From contig NZ_CP018258.1 in assembly GCF_001953175.1 (NCBI RefSeq), positions 1,020,210-1,084,209 on the forward strand: DNA of 64,000 nt, written 5' to 3'. This document shows positions 25,484-32,845 of this stretch, piece by piece (position 1 is the first letter of the stretch; every line of letters starts with the position of its first letter). This DNA comes from Dehalogenimonas formicexedens (GTDB lineage: Bacteria; Chloroflexota; Dehalococcoidia; Dehalococcoidales; Dehalococcoidaceae). A model generated the notes under the pieces. That model was not told the DNA's origin. It worked only from the letters and a program-made list of their open reading frames with translations, and did not search any database. The translations under genes and the position numbers were made by a program.

Positions 25484-26572
25484 GTGAAAAATCGCGAAAC
25501 CAGCCTATTCCTCCTCGGACACGACACCAGGGAACTAATCGAATTAGCCGAATCCGAGAATATGCCGCCTTTCCGGGGCAGGCAGCTGGCCGATTGGCTC
25601 TACCGGAAGGGGGCGCGCGATTTCGATGAAATGGTCACCCTCCCCTCATCCTTCAGGGAGACTTTGAGATCCAATTACACCGTGGGACGGTCCAAGGAAA
25701 TTTCCAGGCAAAAATCCCCGGACGGCACGATCAAACTCCTGCTGGAACTGCGTGATGGGGCGCGAGTGGAAACGGTGGGCATGCCTTACGCCGAAAGGTT
25801 CAGTTGCTGCGTTTCCACCCAGGCCGGCTGTCCGGTTGGCTGCGCTTTCTGCGCCACCGGCCAGAGCGGCTTCAAGCGCAACCTGGCGCCCGGCGAAATC
25901 ATCGACCAGGTGTTAACGGTAAACGGTGCCCTAAACCACCAAGAAGCCCCCGGTGTAAAACCCAAGATCGACCATGTAACCTTCATGGGAATGGGCGAGC
26001 CGCTGCTCAACTACGATTCGATAATTAAGGCTCTGCGCCTGATGACCGGGGAGTTGGGGATAAGCGCCCGGCATCTGACCGTTTCAACCGTAGGCTACGT
26101 TCCCGGAATCCGCAGCCTGATGAAAGAAAAACTGCCGGTGACCCTGGCGGTATCCCTGCATGCTCCGAACGATGAATTGAGGCAACGTCTAATACCGGGT
26201 CTCAAAAAATGGAATGTGGCCAAGATCATTGACGCTTGCCGGGAATACTTTGCGGAGACCGGCCGGCGGATAACGATCGAATATTGCCTGATGGACAGGG
26301 TCAACGACAGCCAGGCGGAGGCAACCCAGCTCTCCGAACTGCTGCACGGTTTGAATTGCCATGTCAACCTTATCCCGTTCAACCCGGCTGACGGACTGCC
26401 GTTCAAGCCAAGCAATCCTGCGCGGGTAAAGGCGTTTTCCGTCGTATTGGCGTCTCACGGCATCCAGGTAACCCAACGGCTGCGGCGCGGAGCGGATATC
26501 GATGCCGCCTGCGGCCAGTTGCGCCGGAGGGAAGAAAAGCGCCTGTTGCCTGAAACCGGAGAGAAGCATTAG
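25484..26572 (+). CDS. rlmN: 23S rRNA A2503 / tRNA A37 C2-methyltransferase
   Basis: A 362-residue radical SAM enzyme that methylates C2 of adenine 2503 in 23S rRNA. The 4Fe-4S motif is CPVGCAFC, about residues 115-122, followed by ATGQSGFKRNL. Other family marks are the early PPFRGRQLADWLYRKG, FMGMGEPLLNY, the SLHAPNDELR motif, and IPFNP near the C-terminus. The late catalytic Cys pair member is in DAACGQL. The length fits RlmN rather than Cfr. GTG start with an adjacent promoter (leaderless). It belongs to the core gene set and its neighbours are unrelated. Confidence 0.95.
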   Translation: MKNRETSLFLLGHDTRELIELAESENMPPFRGRQLADWLYRKGARDFDEMVTLPSSFRETLRSNYTVGRSKEISRQKSPDGTIKLLLELRDGARVETVGMPYAERFSCCVSTQAGCPVGCAFCATGQSGFKRNLAPGEIIDQVLTVNGALNHQEAPGVKPKIDHVTFMGMGEPLLNYDSIIKALRLMTGELGISARHLTVSTVGYVPGIRSLMKEKLPVTLAVSLHAPNDELRQRLIPGLKKWNVAKIIDACREYFAETGRRITIEYCLMDRVNDSQAEATQLSELLHGLNCHVNLIPFNPADGLPFKPSNPARVKAFSVVLASHGIQVTQRLRRGADIDAACGQLRRREEKRLLPETGEKH

Positions 26573-26589
26573 TTAGATTTGTTTGGCAG

Positions 26590-26598
26590 TGGTATAAT
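26590..26598 (+). promoter_or_regulatory. Extended -10 promoter
   Basis: TGG-TATAAT is a perfect extended -10 element 29 bases before the start of the HNH-like miniprotein gene. A recognisable -35 box is lacking, as is usual for this promoter type. Confidence 0.5.
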
Positions 26599-26627
26599 CC
26601 GCCCGGATTCAGCGCGAGGGTAACCAG

Positions 26628-26861
26628 TTGTTCTCTAATGCGGTAGTTCAGCAAGCGTGGACCCGTTCCGGCGGGCGGTGTGAATGCGCTAATCGCAGCC
26701 ACCAGCACCCTGGCCGTTGCAACAAGGTTTTGATCTGGGAACGGCGGACCGGCGAAAACAAACCGGGCGCCTGGGTTGCCGAGAGTAAGAGCGGCAAATT
26801 CCTGCCGAACGCAGGCGACTGCGAGATCGCGTGCTGGCAGTGTAGTTCAATCGGCCGATAA
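26628..26861 (+). CDS. Small Cys-rich HNH-like protein
   Basis: A 77-residue protein resembling the small HNH-type domains of Dehalococcoidia. It has VVQQAWTRSGGRCECANRSH, then GRCNK, and a closing CEIACWQCSS. The cysteines CxC...C...CxxC look like a zinc-binding frame of the HNH fold. The central segment, where active relatives carry an AHH-type His pair, here reads AWVAESKSG, so the catalytic histidines seem lost. The TTG start (26628) has GAGGG 7 bases upstream. It could be a structural zinc-finger DNA-binding protein or a decayed endonuclease. Confidence 0.6.
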   Translation: MFSNAVVQQAWTRSGGRCECANRSHQHPGRCNKVLIWERRTGENKPGAWVAESKSGKFLPNAGDCEIACWQCSSIGR

Positions 26862-26927
26862 TCGGTTCCCGACTACCGGATCAAATGGTTCCTGTTGTCC
26901 TCAAAAACGGTCTTTACTGAGAATTAT

Positions 26928-27317
26928 ATGTCTTTGGGTTCAGAATATTTTTTGTTCGTGAGCTGCTCCGCGCTGGGTTTTATTCAGGCGGCTGCGATTG
27001 CAGGCGGTTTGAGAGGCCTGCTGTTTAGCCAGAACCGATTATTTGCCCGGCTGATAACGGGGGCTTTGATCGCCCCTGGCGCGATAATTTTCTTCACCTG
27101 GAATTACCGTAATCCTGTTGGCATTATTGAAGGTTCGCAACAGGCCGGTCTATTCAGCCTGGCGGCACTCTCGGCAATCGCCATAACCATAATTGTCAGT
27201 TCTCTTCTGAACCACTCTAGGCTGAAAACCACGGTTCCCGTTCAGAGCGGCCTCGAGGCTCTTAAAGAACGGACCTATTTTCAGGCGCTATCCGCGAGGT
27301 TGAAATGGCGGCGCTGA
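26928..27317 (+). CDS. Hypothetical four-helix membrane protein
   Basis: A 129-residue protein with about four hydrophobic segments, ending in a basic cytoplasmic tail (SARLKWRR). I start it at the ATG at 26928 (MSLGSEYF), which begins directly before the first helix. It overlaps the next gene by 13 bases, and the two probably form a translationally coupled pair. No family is recognised. Confidence 0.6.
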   Translation: MSLGSEYFLFVSCSALGFIQAAAIAGGLRGLLFSQNRLFARLITGALIAPGAIIFFTWNYRNPVGIIEGSQQAGLFSLAALSAIAITIIVSSLLNHSRLKTTVPVQSGLEALKERTYFQALSARLKWRR

Positions 27318-27895
27318 TAGTCATCGACAAAGCGCTCTCTCTGTTCATCAACAGCCTGGCGGGCAGGTGGGTTATCCTTGACGAGGTTATTAAAGGCCTG
27401 GCCAACGATTATTTTCTTATTGTCGGCGCCAGCCTCGGGTTGTTGCTGCTTTGGTTCGGCACCTCTGAAATGCGGCAACGGGATCACAACCAGGTCCTTG
27501 CCCTGCAGGCTATGGCCAGCCTGGGGATCGCTACCGGACTGGTGGCTATCATGAATGAATACCTGTTCCGGCCCCGGCCCTTCAACGAGATCGCGGTGAC
27601 GACGCTGTTGTACCAGCCTACCGATTCGTCTTTCCCCTCCAATTCCGCGGCGATCCTGTTCGGCCTCGCCTTTGCCGTCTGGCTGGGCAATAGAAAAGCG
27701 GGGAAGCTATTTTTAATCATCGCCGCCGTCCATTCCCTTTGCCGCGTCATCGCAGGGATGTATTATCCCCTGGATATCGTCGGCGGGGCGGCGGTGGGAG
27801 GCGTCGCGGCTTTATTCGTTCGCTGGCTGTTCGCCAGGCTCGATTTCTTCATCAGTTTCCTGCGCCGGGTGGCCAGGGCTTTGTTTCTCGCATGA
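27305..27895 (+). CDS. PAP2-like membrane protein lacking catalytic residues
   Basis: A 196-residue integral membrane protein of the PAP2 (undecaprenyl-pyrophosphate phosphatase/lipid phosphatase) fold. The three PAP2 motifs can be placed: EYLFRPRPF, SFPSNSAAI and CRVIAGMYYPLDIVGG. All three are altered. The Lys of KxxxxxxRP is absent, PSGH reads PSNS (residues 111-114), and the nucleophile His of SRxxxxxHxxxD is Tyr153, while Arg147 and Asp157 are kept. It is therefore probably not a phosphatase but could still bind a lipid phosphate. The ATG overlaps the upstream membrane-protein gene. Confidence 0.8.
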   Translation: MAALIVIDKALSLFINSLAGRWVILDEVIKGLANDYFLIVGASLGLLLLWFGTSEMRQRDHNQVLALQAMASLGIATGLVAIMNEYLFRPRPFNEIAVTTLLYQPTDSSFPSNSAAILFGLAFAVWLGNRKAGKLFLIIAAVHSLCRVIAGMYYPLDIVGGAAVGGVAALFVRWLFARLDFFISFLRRVARALFLA

Positions 27896-27981
27896 CCACC
27901 TGGTAACCGGACACATTTTTTCCGGTGCGTTACTTGCGCCCGCCTAAACCGCGTGTTATCATCAAATTAAGAACGCTTGAA

Positions 27982-28001
27982 CTTGACACAATGGTGTCAA
28001 G
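27982..28001. repeat. Inverted repeat, possible operator
   Basis: CTTGACAC (27982-27989) and GTGTCAAG (27994-28001) form a perfect 8-bp inverted repeat with a 4-base centre, 47 bases before the next gene. It includes a TTGACA that could be a -35 box, but no good -10 follows at the right distance. It could be a repressor site. Confidence 0.35.
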
Positions 28002-28048
28002 CCGGCGGCGAAGCGGGATAAAATTCTCCGAACAGACGGAGGTATCTG

Positions 28049-28333
28049 ATGGATATCGGCTGGTGGCGTGACCTGGTAATCGTGATCGGCGGCGTTGTTG
28101 CCATCCTGATCGGACTGGTTGTCCTGGTGCTGGTATTTTCAATCTACCGCAAAACCAACGAAGTCTACGAACGGTCGAAACACGTCATGGACTCAATTCA
28201 AAAAGCGGCTTGCAACGTTGAAAGTTTTACCGAGGTGGCATCCAAAGAACTGATTAAACCGGTCATCGAAATCGCCGCTATTTTCCATGGGCTGAAAGCC
28301 GGTCTGGGCGGTTTCTTTCGAAGGAAGGAGTAG
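28049..28333 (+). CDS. Small membrane protein, DUF948-like
   Basis: A 94-residue protein with one N-terminal transmembrane helix (about residues 8-31) followed by an amphipathic helical tail (YRKTNEVYERSKHVMDSIQ). This matches the layout of DUF948-type proteins, which are often paired with a YtxH protein, as here. CGGAGG stands before the ATG. The role is presumably envelope or stress related. Confidence 0.75.
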   Translation: MDIGWWRDLVIVIGGVVAILIGLVVLVLVFSIYRKTNEVYERSKHVMDSIQKAACNVESFTEVASKELIKPVIEIAAIFHGLKAGLGGFFRRKE

Positions 28334-28336
28334 ATT

Positions 28337-28570
28337 ATGTCCAACGATTCTTCTGGGAATTTTGCTCTGGGACTCCTCCTTGGCGTTGCCGTGGGAGTCG
28401 GCATCGGGTTACTCTATGCGCCGCAAAACGGGTCCGCGACCCGTTCGATGCTGAAAGAGAAGGCGGTCGAACTCAGCGAGCGAGCTGAGGAATTTGCGGA
28501 AAATGTCCGCGATGGCGCCGCCGCGGCAAAACGCAACCTGGAAGCGCGACTGCCCCGTGCCGAGACCTGA
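28337..28570 (+). CDS. YtxH-domain protein
   Basis: A 77-residue YtxH-like protein: a short glycine-rich membrane helix (ALGLLLGVAVGVGIGLLYAP) followed by the classic QNGSATRSMLKEKA region and a charged helical tail. The N-terminus is hydrophilic and short. YtxH proteins are general-stress envelope proteins of unknown mechanism. The gene starts three bases after the DUF948-like gene and is clearly co-transcribed with it. Confidence 0.85.
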   Translation: MSNDSSGNFALGLLLGVAVGVGIGLLYAPQNGSATRSMLKEKAVELSERAEEFAENVRDGAAAAKRNLEARLPRAET

Positions 28571-28649
28571 TTTCAGGTCTTCCGCCACGCCTGGCCGATC
28601 GAAACATTCAAGTCCAATACGCCGCCTCAGATAGGAAAAGGAATATACG

Positions 28650-29774
28650 GTGCAATTACGCCATATTCTTAGACGGCATTGGCGGTCAATCCTTTTCTTC
28701 ATTGCCTTAATTGCCTTTTCCGTGGTGGTATACAAGCTTCGAAGCGTTCTTCTCCCGTTTATGATCGGGCTCTTCATGGCTTATGTCCTCCGGCCGGTGG
28801 TGCTGTGGCTGGAAAAATACACCATCTTCCCGGCCTGGCTGCAGAAGCAAAAACGGGCGATTATCGTTCTCATTCTGTTCGTCTTCATCGCCATATTTTT
28901 GGCTATTGTTGTGACCTACGCGGTGGCTCTGACGGCCAATACGGTTTCTCAGATTTTTGCCAACGCCGGGGACATAATCAACTCCGTCACGAGCCATTTA
29001 GCCAATTGGTTAAACGGCGTGAGAGAACATCTTTCGCCCGAGATCAGGGCGCGCATCGACGATATATTCGCCGGCGCTTCGACAAATGTCAGCGACGCGG
29101 TTAAAACCACACTTCAGCGGAGTATTTCTCTGGTTCCGACGACGATCGGTTTTATCTTCGGCTTTGCCATCTTACCGGTGTTCGTCTTTTACCTGTTGAA
29201 GGACTGGGAAAAAATTCGCGATGGCATTTACCGGGAATTGCCCCAGGGGGCTTCGATTCACGCCCGGAATATATTGGGCATTATCGGGAAGGTGCTGGGG
29301 CGCTATCTTCAGGCTGAATTGATCCTGGGCAGCATCGTCGGGGGCGTTACCTTTATCGCCCTGTTGATCATGGGGGTCAATTTTCCGCTGGCGCTATTCC
29401 TGGGCTTGCTCGCGGGATTCTTTGAGGCGGTACCCACCATCGGCCCCTGGATAAGCGGCTTTTTCGCCGCGGTTCTGATCCTGGCGACATATCCGGACCT
29501 CGTATTCTGGGTTATCGGGCTATTTCTCGTCGTTCAACTGCTTGAGAACAATCTACTGGTACCGCGCATCCAGGGTAACGCTCAGCACATTCACCCGGCT
29601 GTGTCCCTCCTATTACTGATCCTGGGGGCTTATTTTGCCGGACTGTGGGGTATCATCCTGGCTATTCCGCTGACAGCCACCATTATCCGCATTTACCAGT
29701 ACACCGAAGACGCCGCCAGATTCGAAGATCATCTCCCGTTGAGACACCATGACCCCGCTATCTTTGAGAAGTAA
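28650..29774 (+). CDS. AI-2E family (PerM/YdiK-type) membrane transporter
   Basis: A 374-residue permease of the AI-2E family. There are two N-terminal helices, a long periplasmic-type helical domain (about residues 95-170), and a C-terminal set of about five helices. The family signature regions ILPVFVFYLLKDWEKIR and GLLAGFFEAVPTIGPWISG are present, as is NNLLVPRIQG near the end. Members export small molecules or act as Na+/H+ antiporters. Start is the GTG at 28650. It overlaps the next gene by 26 bases, so the two are coupled. Confidence 0.9.
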   Translation: MQLRHILRRHWRSILFFIALIAFSVVVYKLRSVLLPFMIGLFMAYVLRPVVLWLEKYTIFPAWLQKQKRAIIVLILFVFIAIFLAIVVTYAVALTANTVSQIFANAGDIINSVTSHLANWLNGVREHLSPEIRARIDDIFAGASTNVSDAVKTTLQRSISLVPTTIGFIFGFAILPVFVFYLLKDWEKIRDGIYRELPQGASIHARNILGIIGKVLGRYLQAELILGSIVGGVTFIALLIMGVNFPLALFLGLLAGFFEAVPTIGPWISGFFAAVLILATYPDLVFWVIGLFLVVQLLENNLLVPRIQGNAQHIHPAVSLLLLILGAYFAGLWGIILAIPLTATIIRIYQYTEDAARFEDHLPLRHHDPAIFEK

Positions 29775-30636
29775 CATCAACCGGCTCAAGGACCGGGTTC
29801 TGTCCTTTGTCGCCGTCAGGGTTTCCGTGGGCACGATCGAAGAACTCGGCCGCAACGACGCGTCGCACCTGGCAGCCGGAGTAGCCTATTTTGCGATTCT
29901 CTCACTGTTCCCTTTGCTGCTGGGTTTTATTTCACTTGCCGGTCTGTTTCTCCCCTCGGATTCGGTCCGGGAGGCGATCATCACCTTCATCCAACAGAAT
30001 CTCCCGATCTCACCGGACGTCGTCACCCAGAATATCGAAAACATCATCGCCGCCCGGGGCGCGGTTGGGATTTTCAGCATCGTAGCCCTGATGTGGACCA
30101 GTTCGAACATGTTCACGTCAATCGGCGTAGCCTTGAACCGGAGTTGCGGGGTCTGCGACCGGACTCCGTTTTATCTGCGTAAACCGAGAGACGTTCTTTT
30201 TGCCCTGGCGGCCGGCTTTCTGTTTTTATTATCCGGCGTGCTGCCGACTGCGTTCAGCCTGATCCCGGAGGTTTCCATCCCGTTTTTCGGTACCACTGCC
30301 AGTTTCATCCTGATCGCCGTCGGGTCGGTATTAACCTTCGTCGTGTTCATTGTCATGTACGTTTACCTGCCGGTCGTCCGAGGCAAATGGCGCCATATCT
30401 GGCCGGGAGCCCTGCTGGCGACGGTTCTTTTCGAGATTGTGCGCGTTAGCTTTATTCTCTTCGTCGCCCACTTCAACCGGTACAATGTCATATACGGCAC
30501 CATTGGCTCGGCGATCGCCCTGATGGTCTGGATCTACCTGTCGGCCTTCATACTGCTGGCAGGCAGCGCCTTCAATGACAAGCTGCGCCGGTGGCGGGAA
30601 GGCACCCTGAAACTGGACGCCGATAAACCCCTTTAA
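29749..30636 (+). CDS. YihY/BrkB-family membrane protein
   Basis: A 295-residue integral membrane protein of the YihY (formerly mis-named RNase BN) family. It has a hydrophilic N-terminus, the conserved HLAAGVAYFAILSLFPLLLG helix, SSNMFTSIGVALNRSCGV, and the late YGTIGSAIALMVWIYLSAFI motif, with about six helices. Its biochemical role is not settled in any organism. It overlaps the AI-2E gene and is followed by an 11-bp hairpin. Confidence 0.9.
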   Translation: MTPLSLRSNINRLKDRVLSFVAVRVSVGTIEELGRNDASHLAAGVAYFAILSLFPLLLGFISLAGLFLPSDSVREAIITFIQQNLPISPDVVTQNIENIIAARGAVGIFSIVALMWTSSNMFTSIGVALNRSCGVCDRTPFYLRKPRDVLFALAAGFLFLLSGVLPTAFSLIPEVSIPFFGTTASFILIAVGSVLTFVVFIVMYVYLPVVRGKWRHIWPGALLATVLFEIVRVSFILFVAHFNRYNVIYGTIGSAIALMVWIYLSAFILLAGSAFNDKLRRWREGTLKLDADKPL

Positions 30637-30641
30637 TAATC

Positions 30642-30669
30642 AGAACGCAGGTACGAAGACCTGCGTTCT
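30642..30669. terminator. Hairpin between convergent genes
   Basis: AGAACGCAGGT and ACCTGCGTTCT pair perfectly over 11 bp with a 6-base loop, between the YihY-type gene and the convergent ferredoxin gene. The T-run is poor on both strands, so its strength as a terminator is uncertain. Confidence 0.6.
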
Positions 30670-30689
30670 ATTCCTAAAGCGTTATCGAA

Positions 30690-30905
30690 TCAATCACCCG
30701 GCACCGGTTTATTAAGAACGATCTCGTAATACCAGTTAATGGCGTTTCGGCCACAGATCGATTCGCACGTCCGGCAATCCCGGCAATCCGCGGACGCGTC
30801 GGCGACGACTTTGCCGTTGCTGACGATAATGCCCCCGCTGGGGCAAGACGCTATGCACAGGTTGCAGTGATCGCACAAATTTTGATTGATTTCTATGTTA
30901 ATCAT
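30690..30905 (-). CDS. 2[4Fe-4S] ferredoxin
   Basis: A 71-residue ferredoxin with two cluster motifs, CDHCNLCIASCP and CRDCRTCESICG. The first is classical; the second ends in CG rather than CP. I start it at the ATG at 30905 (MINIEINQ); a GTG nine bases upstream is less likely because it lies in the AGGGTG ribosome binding site. It is a soluble low-potential electron carrier. It is 52 bases downstream of the Crp-type regulator gene and may be co-transcribed with it. Confidence 0.88.
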   Translation of the reverse strand: MINIEINQNLCDHCNLCIASCPSGGIIVSNGKVVADASADCRDCRTCESICGRNAINWYYEIVLNKPVPGD

Positions 30906-30956
30906 ACCGGGCACCCTAATAATACCTTGGGATAGCGAATGGTGATGTAACTTAGA

Positions 30957-31643
30957 TCATAAAGCCGTTTTTTCTAGTTCAGGTCGGTTGATGATCTCGA
31001 TCTTGTGGCGTTCTACCCTTATCAATCCTTCGTCTTCCATCCCTTTTAAGGCTCGCGCCACCACTTCACGGGCGGTCCCCGCCATGGCCGCCAGGTCGCG
31101 CTGGGTCAAATACGGCGTATTGGGTAGATCAACCTGGTTCAGCAGGATCCGGGCTAACCTGCCCGACACCGGGCGGAACGACAGATCCGACACCAGTTCC
31201 CCGAGTTGCCTGATCTTGAATCCCAGGGCGCCGATGATGTTCGCCGCCAGAGGCCCAAGACGGCAGGCGTTCTCCAAAAGCGCTTTACCGCTGATGGCAA
31301 ACACCACGAGTTGAGTGAGCGCCTGGGCGGTTGCCTGGGCTTCGCCGCCGTCGAAAGCGGCAACATCATTAAAACTATCGCCCGGCCGGGCGATAGCCAG
31401 GATCTGCTCTTTACCGTCCGCCGAAGTTCCGAATATCTTGACGGCTCCGGAGGCAACGAGATACACCTTCCGGCTCGAATCCCCTTCGGCTACGACCATG
31501 GCATCCCGATAAAAGCGCTCTTCAACGGCCATTCCCTCGATGACCGAGTACTCGACCGGGGATAATCCCGTGAAATAGGGGCTGCGCCTGATCACTGCCT
31601 GCCTGGTCAGGACGCTCAATTCAGGGATAAACGTTTCGGCCAT
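30957..31643 (-). CDS. Crp/Fnr-family transcription factor
   Basis: A 228-residue regulator with an N-terminal cyclic-nucleotide-binding beta barrel (YLVASGAVKIFGTSADGKEQILAIARPGDSF spans it; residues about 20-130), a dimerisation helix, and a C-terminal winged helix (LTQRDLAAMAGTAREVVARAL). It has no N-terminal cysteine cluster, so it is not an FNR-type oxygen sensor; the effector is unknown. I start it at the ATG at 31643 because a near-consensus promoter ends 7 bases before it, which excludes the longer frame. With the adjacent ferredoxin it may serve redox or respiratory control, an inference. Confidence 0.9.
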   Translation of the reverse strand: MAETFIPELSVLTRQAVIRRSPYFTGLSPVEYSVIEGMAVEERFYRDAMVVAEGDSSRKVYLVASGAVKIFGTSADGKEQILAIARPGDSFNDVAAFDGGEAQATAQALTQLVVFAISGKALLENACRLGPLAANIIGALGFKIRQLGELVSDLSFRPVSGRLARILLNQVDLPNTPYLTQRDLAAMAGTAREVVARALKGMEDEGLIRVERHKIEIINRPELEKTAL

Positions 31644-31650
31644 GGACCAG

Positions 31651-31679
31651 ATTATAGGCGGCGAATGTGAATGTAGCAA
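31651..31679 (-). promoter_or_regulatory. Strong promoter for a leaderless crp-type gene
   Basis: TTGCTA (31679-31674), exactly 17 bp, then a perfect TATAAT (31656-31651), then CTGGTCC and the ATG. Transcription initiating 7 bases after the -10 would begin at the ATG itself. No ribosome binding site is present. Confidence 0.65.
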
Positions 31680-31747
31680 GAACTGCTCATACCGGGCTAT
31701 ATGTTTGACTTGACGGTTTCAGCATGACTCGGCTAGCATTTAGAGAT

Positions 31748-32824
31748 ATGACTAAACCGCACCTGACCATTGTTATCCCCAGCTATAAGGAAGCGGCAAA
31801 TATGCCGCTACTGCTGGAACAAATCCATTCTGCCCTCGGGGATTACCCCTACGACGTCCTCGTCATCGATGACAACAGCCCTGACGGGACGGCGGAGACA
31901 GTCCGCAGCCTGGCTGAAAAATATCCCGTGAGCGTCACGGTCAGAAAAGACAAGCGGGGGCTGGCTTCAGCCGTCGTCGACGGCTTCAAACTGGCCGGCG
32001 GCGATATCGTGGCGGTAATGGATGCTGACCTTCAGCATCCCCCGGCTGTTCTGCCAAGATTGGTAAGGGCCATAGAAGCCGGCGCGGACCTCGCGGTTGC
32101 CAGCAGATACGTCCCGGGAGGCAGCGTCGGCAATTGGTCCGCCACCCGCCGCGTCATCTCCAGGGGAGCGGTCATCCTGTCTCATCTGCTGCTGCCCTCG
32201 ACGCGGGGCATAAAAGACCCCATGAGCGGCTACTTCATGCTTCGGAAGGACGTCATTTCGGGGATCGAGCTCAGCCCGGTCGGCTACAAGATACTGCTCG
32301 AAGTCATTTGCCTGGGGTGCCCCCACCAAGCGGTTGAAGTGCCGTTTATCTTCGAAAACCGGCGCGCCGGAGTCACCAAGCTGTCCATGGTCACTCAAAC
32401 CGATTACCTGAGGCATCTGCTGTCGTTGATGAGGCGAACCGGGGAGTTCAGGCGGATAGTGAAATTCGTCACCGTGGGCGGCACAGGCACGCTGGTCAAC
32501 CTGGGGCTGCTGGCCGTGCTCAAGGAATGGGCCGGCTTACATTATCTGGTCGCGGGGGCGGTCGCTTTCGAAGTGTCGGTGGTCTGGAATTTCCTGTTGA
32601 ACGACCGCTTCACCTTCAGGGACCGCAAACGTCCGGATGGCACTCTCCCAGGCCGTCTTTTACGCTTCAACGTTACCAGCCTCGGCGGTTTTATTATCTA
32701 TATCGCCATCCTGGCTTTGTTGACCCAGGTTTTCGGCCTGTATTACATTGTTTCGGCGGCAATCGGCATTCTGATCGGTTTCGGGTGGAACTTCATGGTC
32801 AACAGCGCCTGGACATGGCGCTGA
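31748..32824 (+). CDS. GT2 polyprenyl-phosphate glycosyltransferase fused to GtrA
   Basis: A 358-residue membrane protein. The N-terminal GT2 domain (about residues 1-230) has VIPSYKEAANM, VIDDNSPDGTAE and the DADLQHPP metal site, as in dolichol/undecaprenyl-phosphate mannosyl- or glucosyltransferases. The C-terminal part is a four-helix GtrA domain, thought to flip the lipid-linked sugar. It supplies sugars for cell-surface glycosylation. An ATG 24 bases upstream overlaps a plausible promoter (TTGACG, 18 bp, TAGCAT), so I prefer the ATG at 31748 (MTKPHLTIVIPS). Confidence 0.88.
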   Translation: MTKPHLTIVIPSYKEAANMPLLLEQIHSALGDYPYDVLVIDDNSPDGTAETVRSLAEKYPVSVTVRKDKRGLASAVVDGFKLAGGDIVAVMDADLQHPPAVLPRLVRAIEAGADLAVASRYVPGGSVGNWSATRRVISRGAVILSHLLLPSTRGIKDPMSGYFMLRKDVISGIELSPVGYKILLEVICLGCPHQAVEVPFIFENRRAGVTKLSMVTQTDYLRHLLSLMRRTGEFRRIVKFVTVGGTGTLVNLGLLAVLKEWAGLHYLVAGAVAFEVSVVWNFLLNDRFTFRDRKRPDGTLPGRLLRFNVTSLGGFIIYIAILALLTQVFGLYYIVSAAIGILIGFGWNFMVNSAWTWR

Positions 32825-32845
32825 AAAACCGGTATTTTTTCGCTC

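Noticed and set aside
30957-31643. FNR-type oxygen sensor controlling the oxidase
   Set aside because: The protein lacks the N-terminal cysteine cluster; it has only one Cys, within the helical core.
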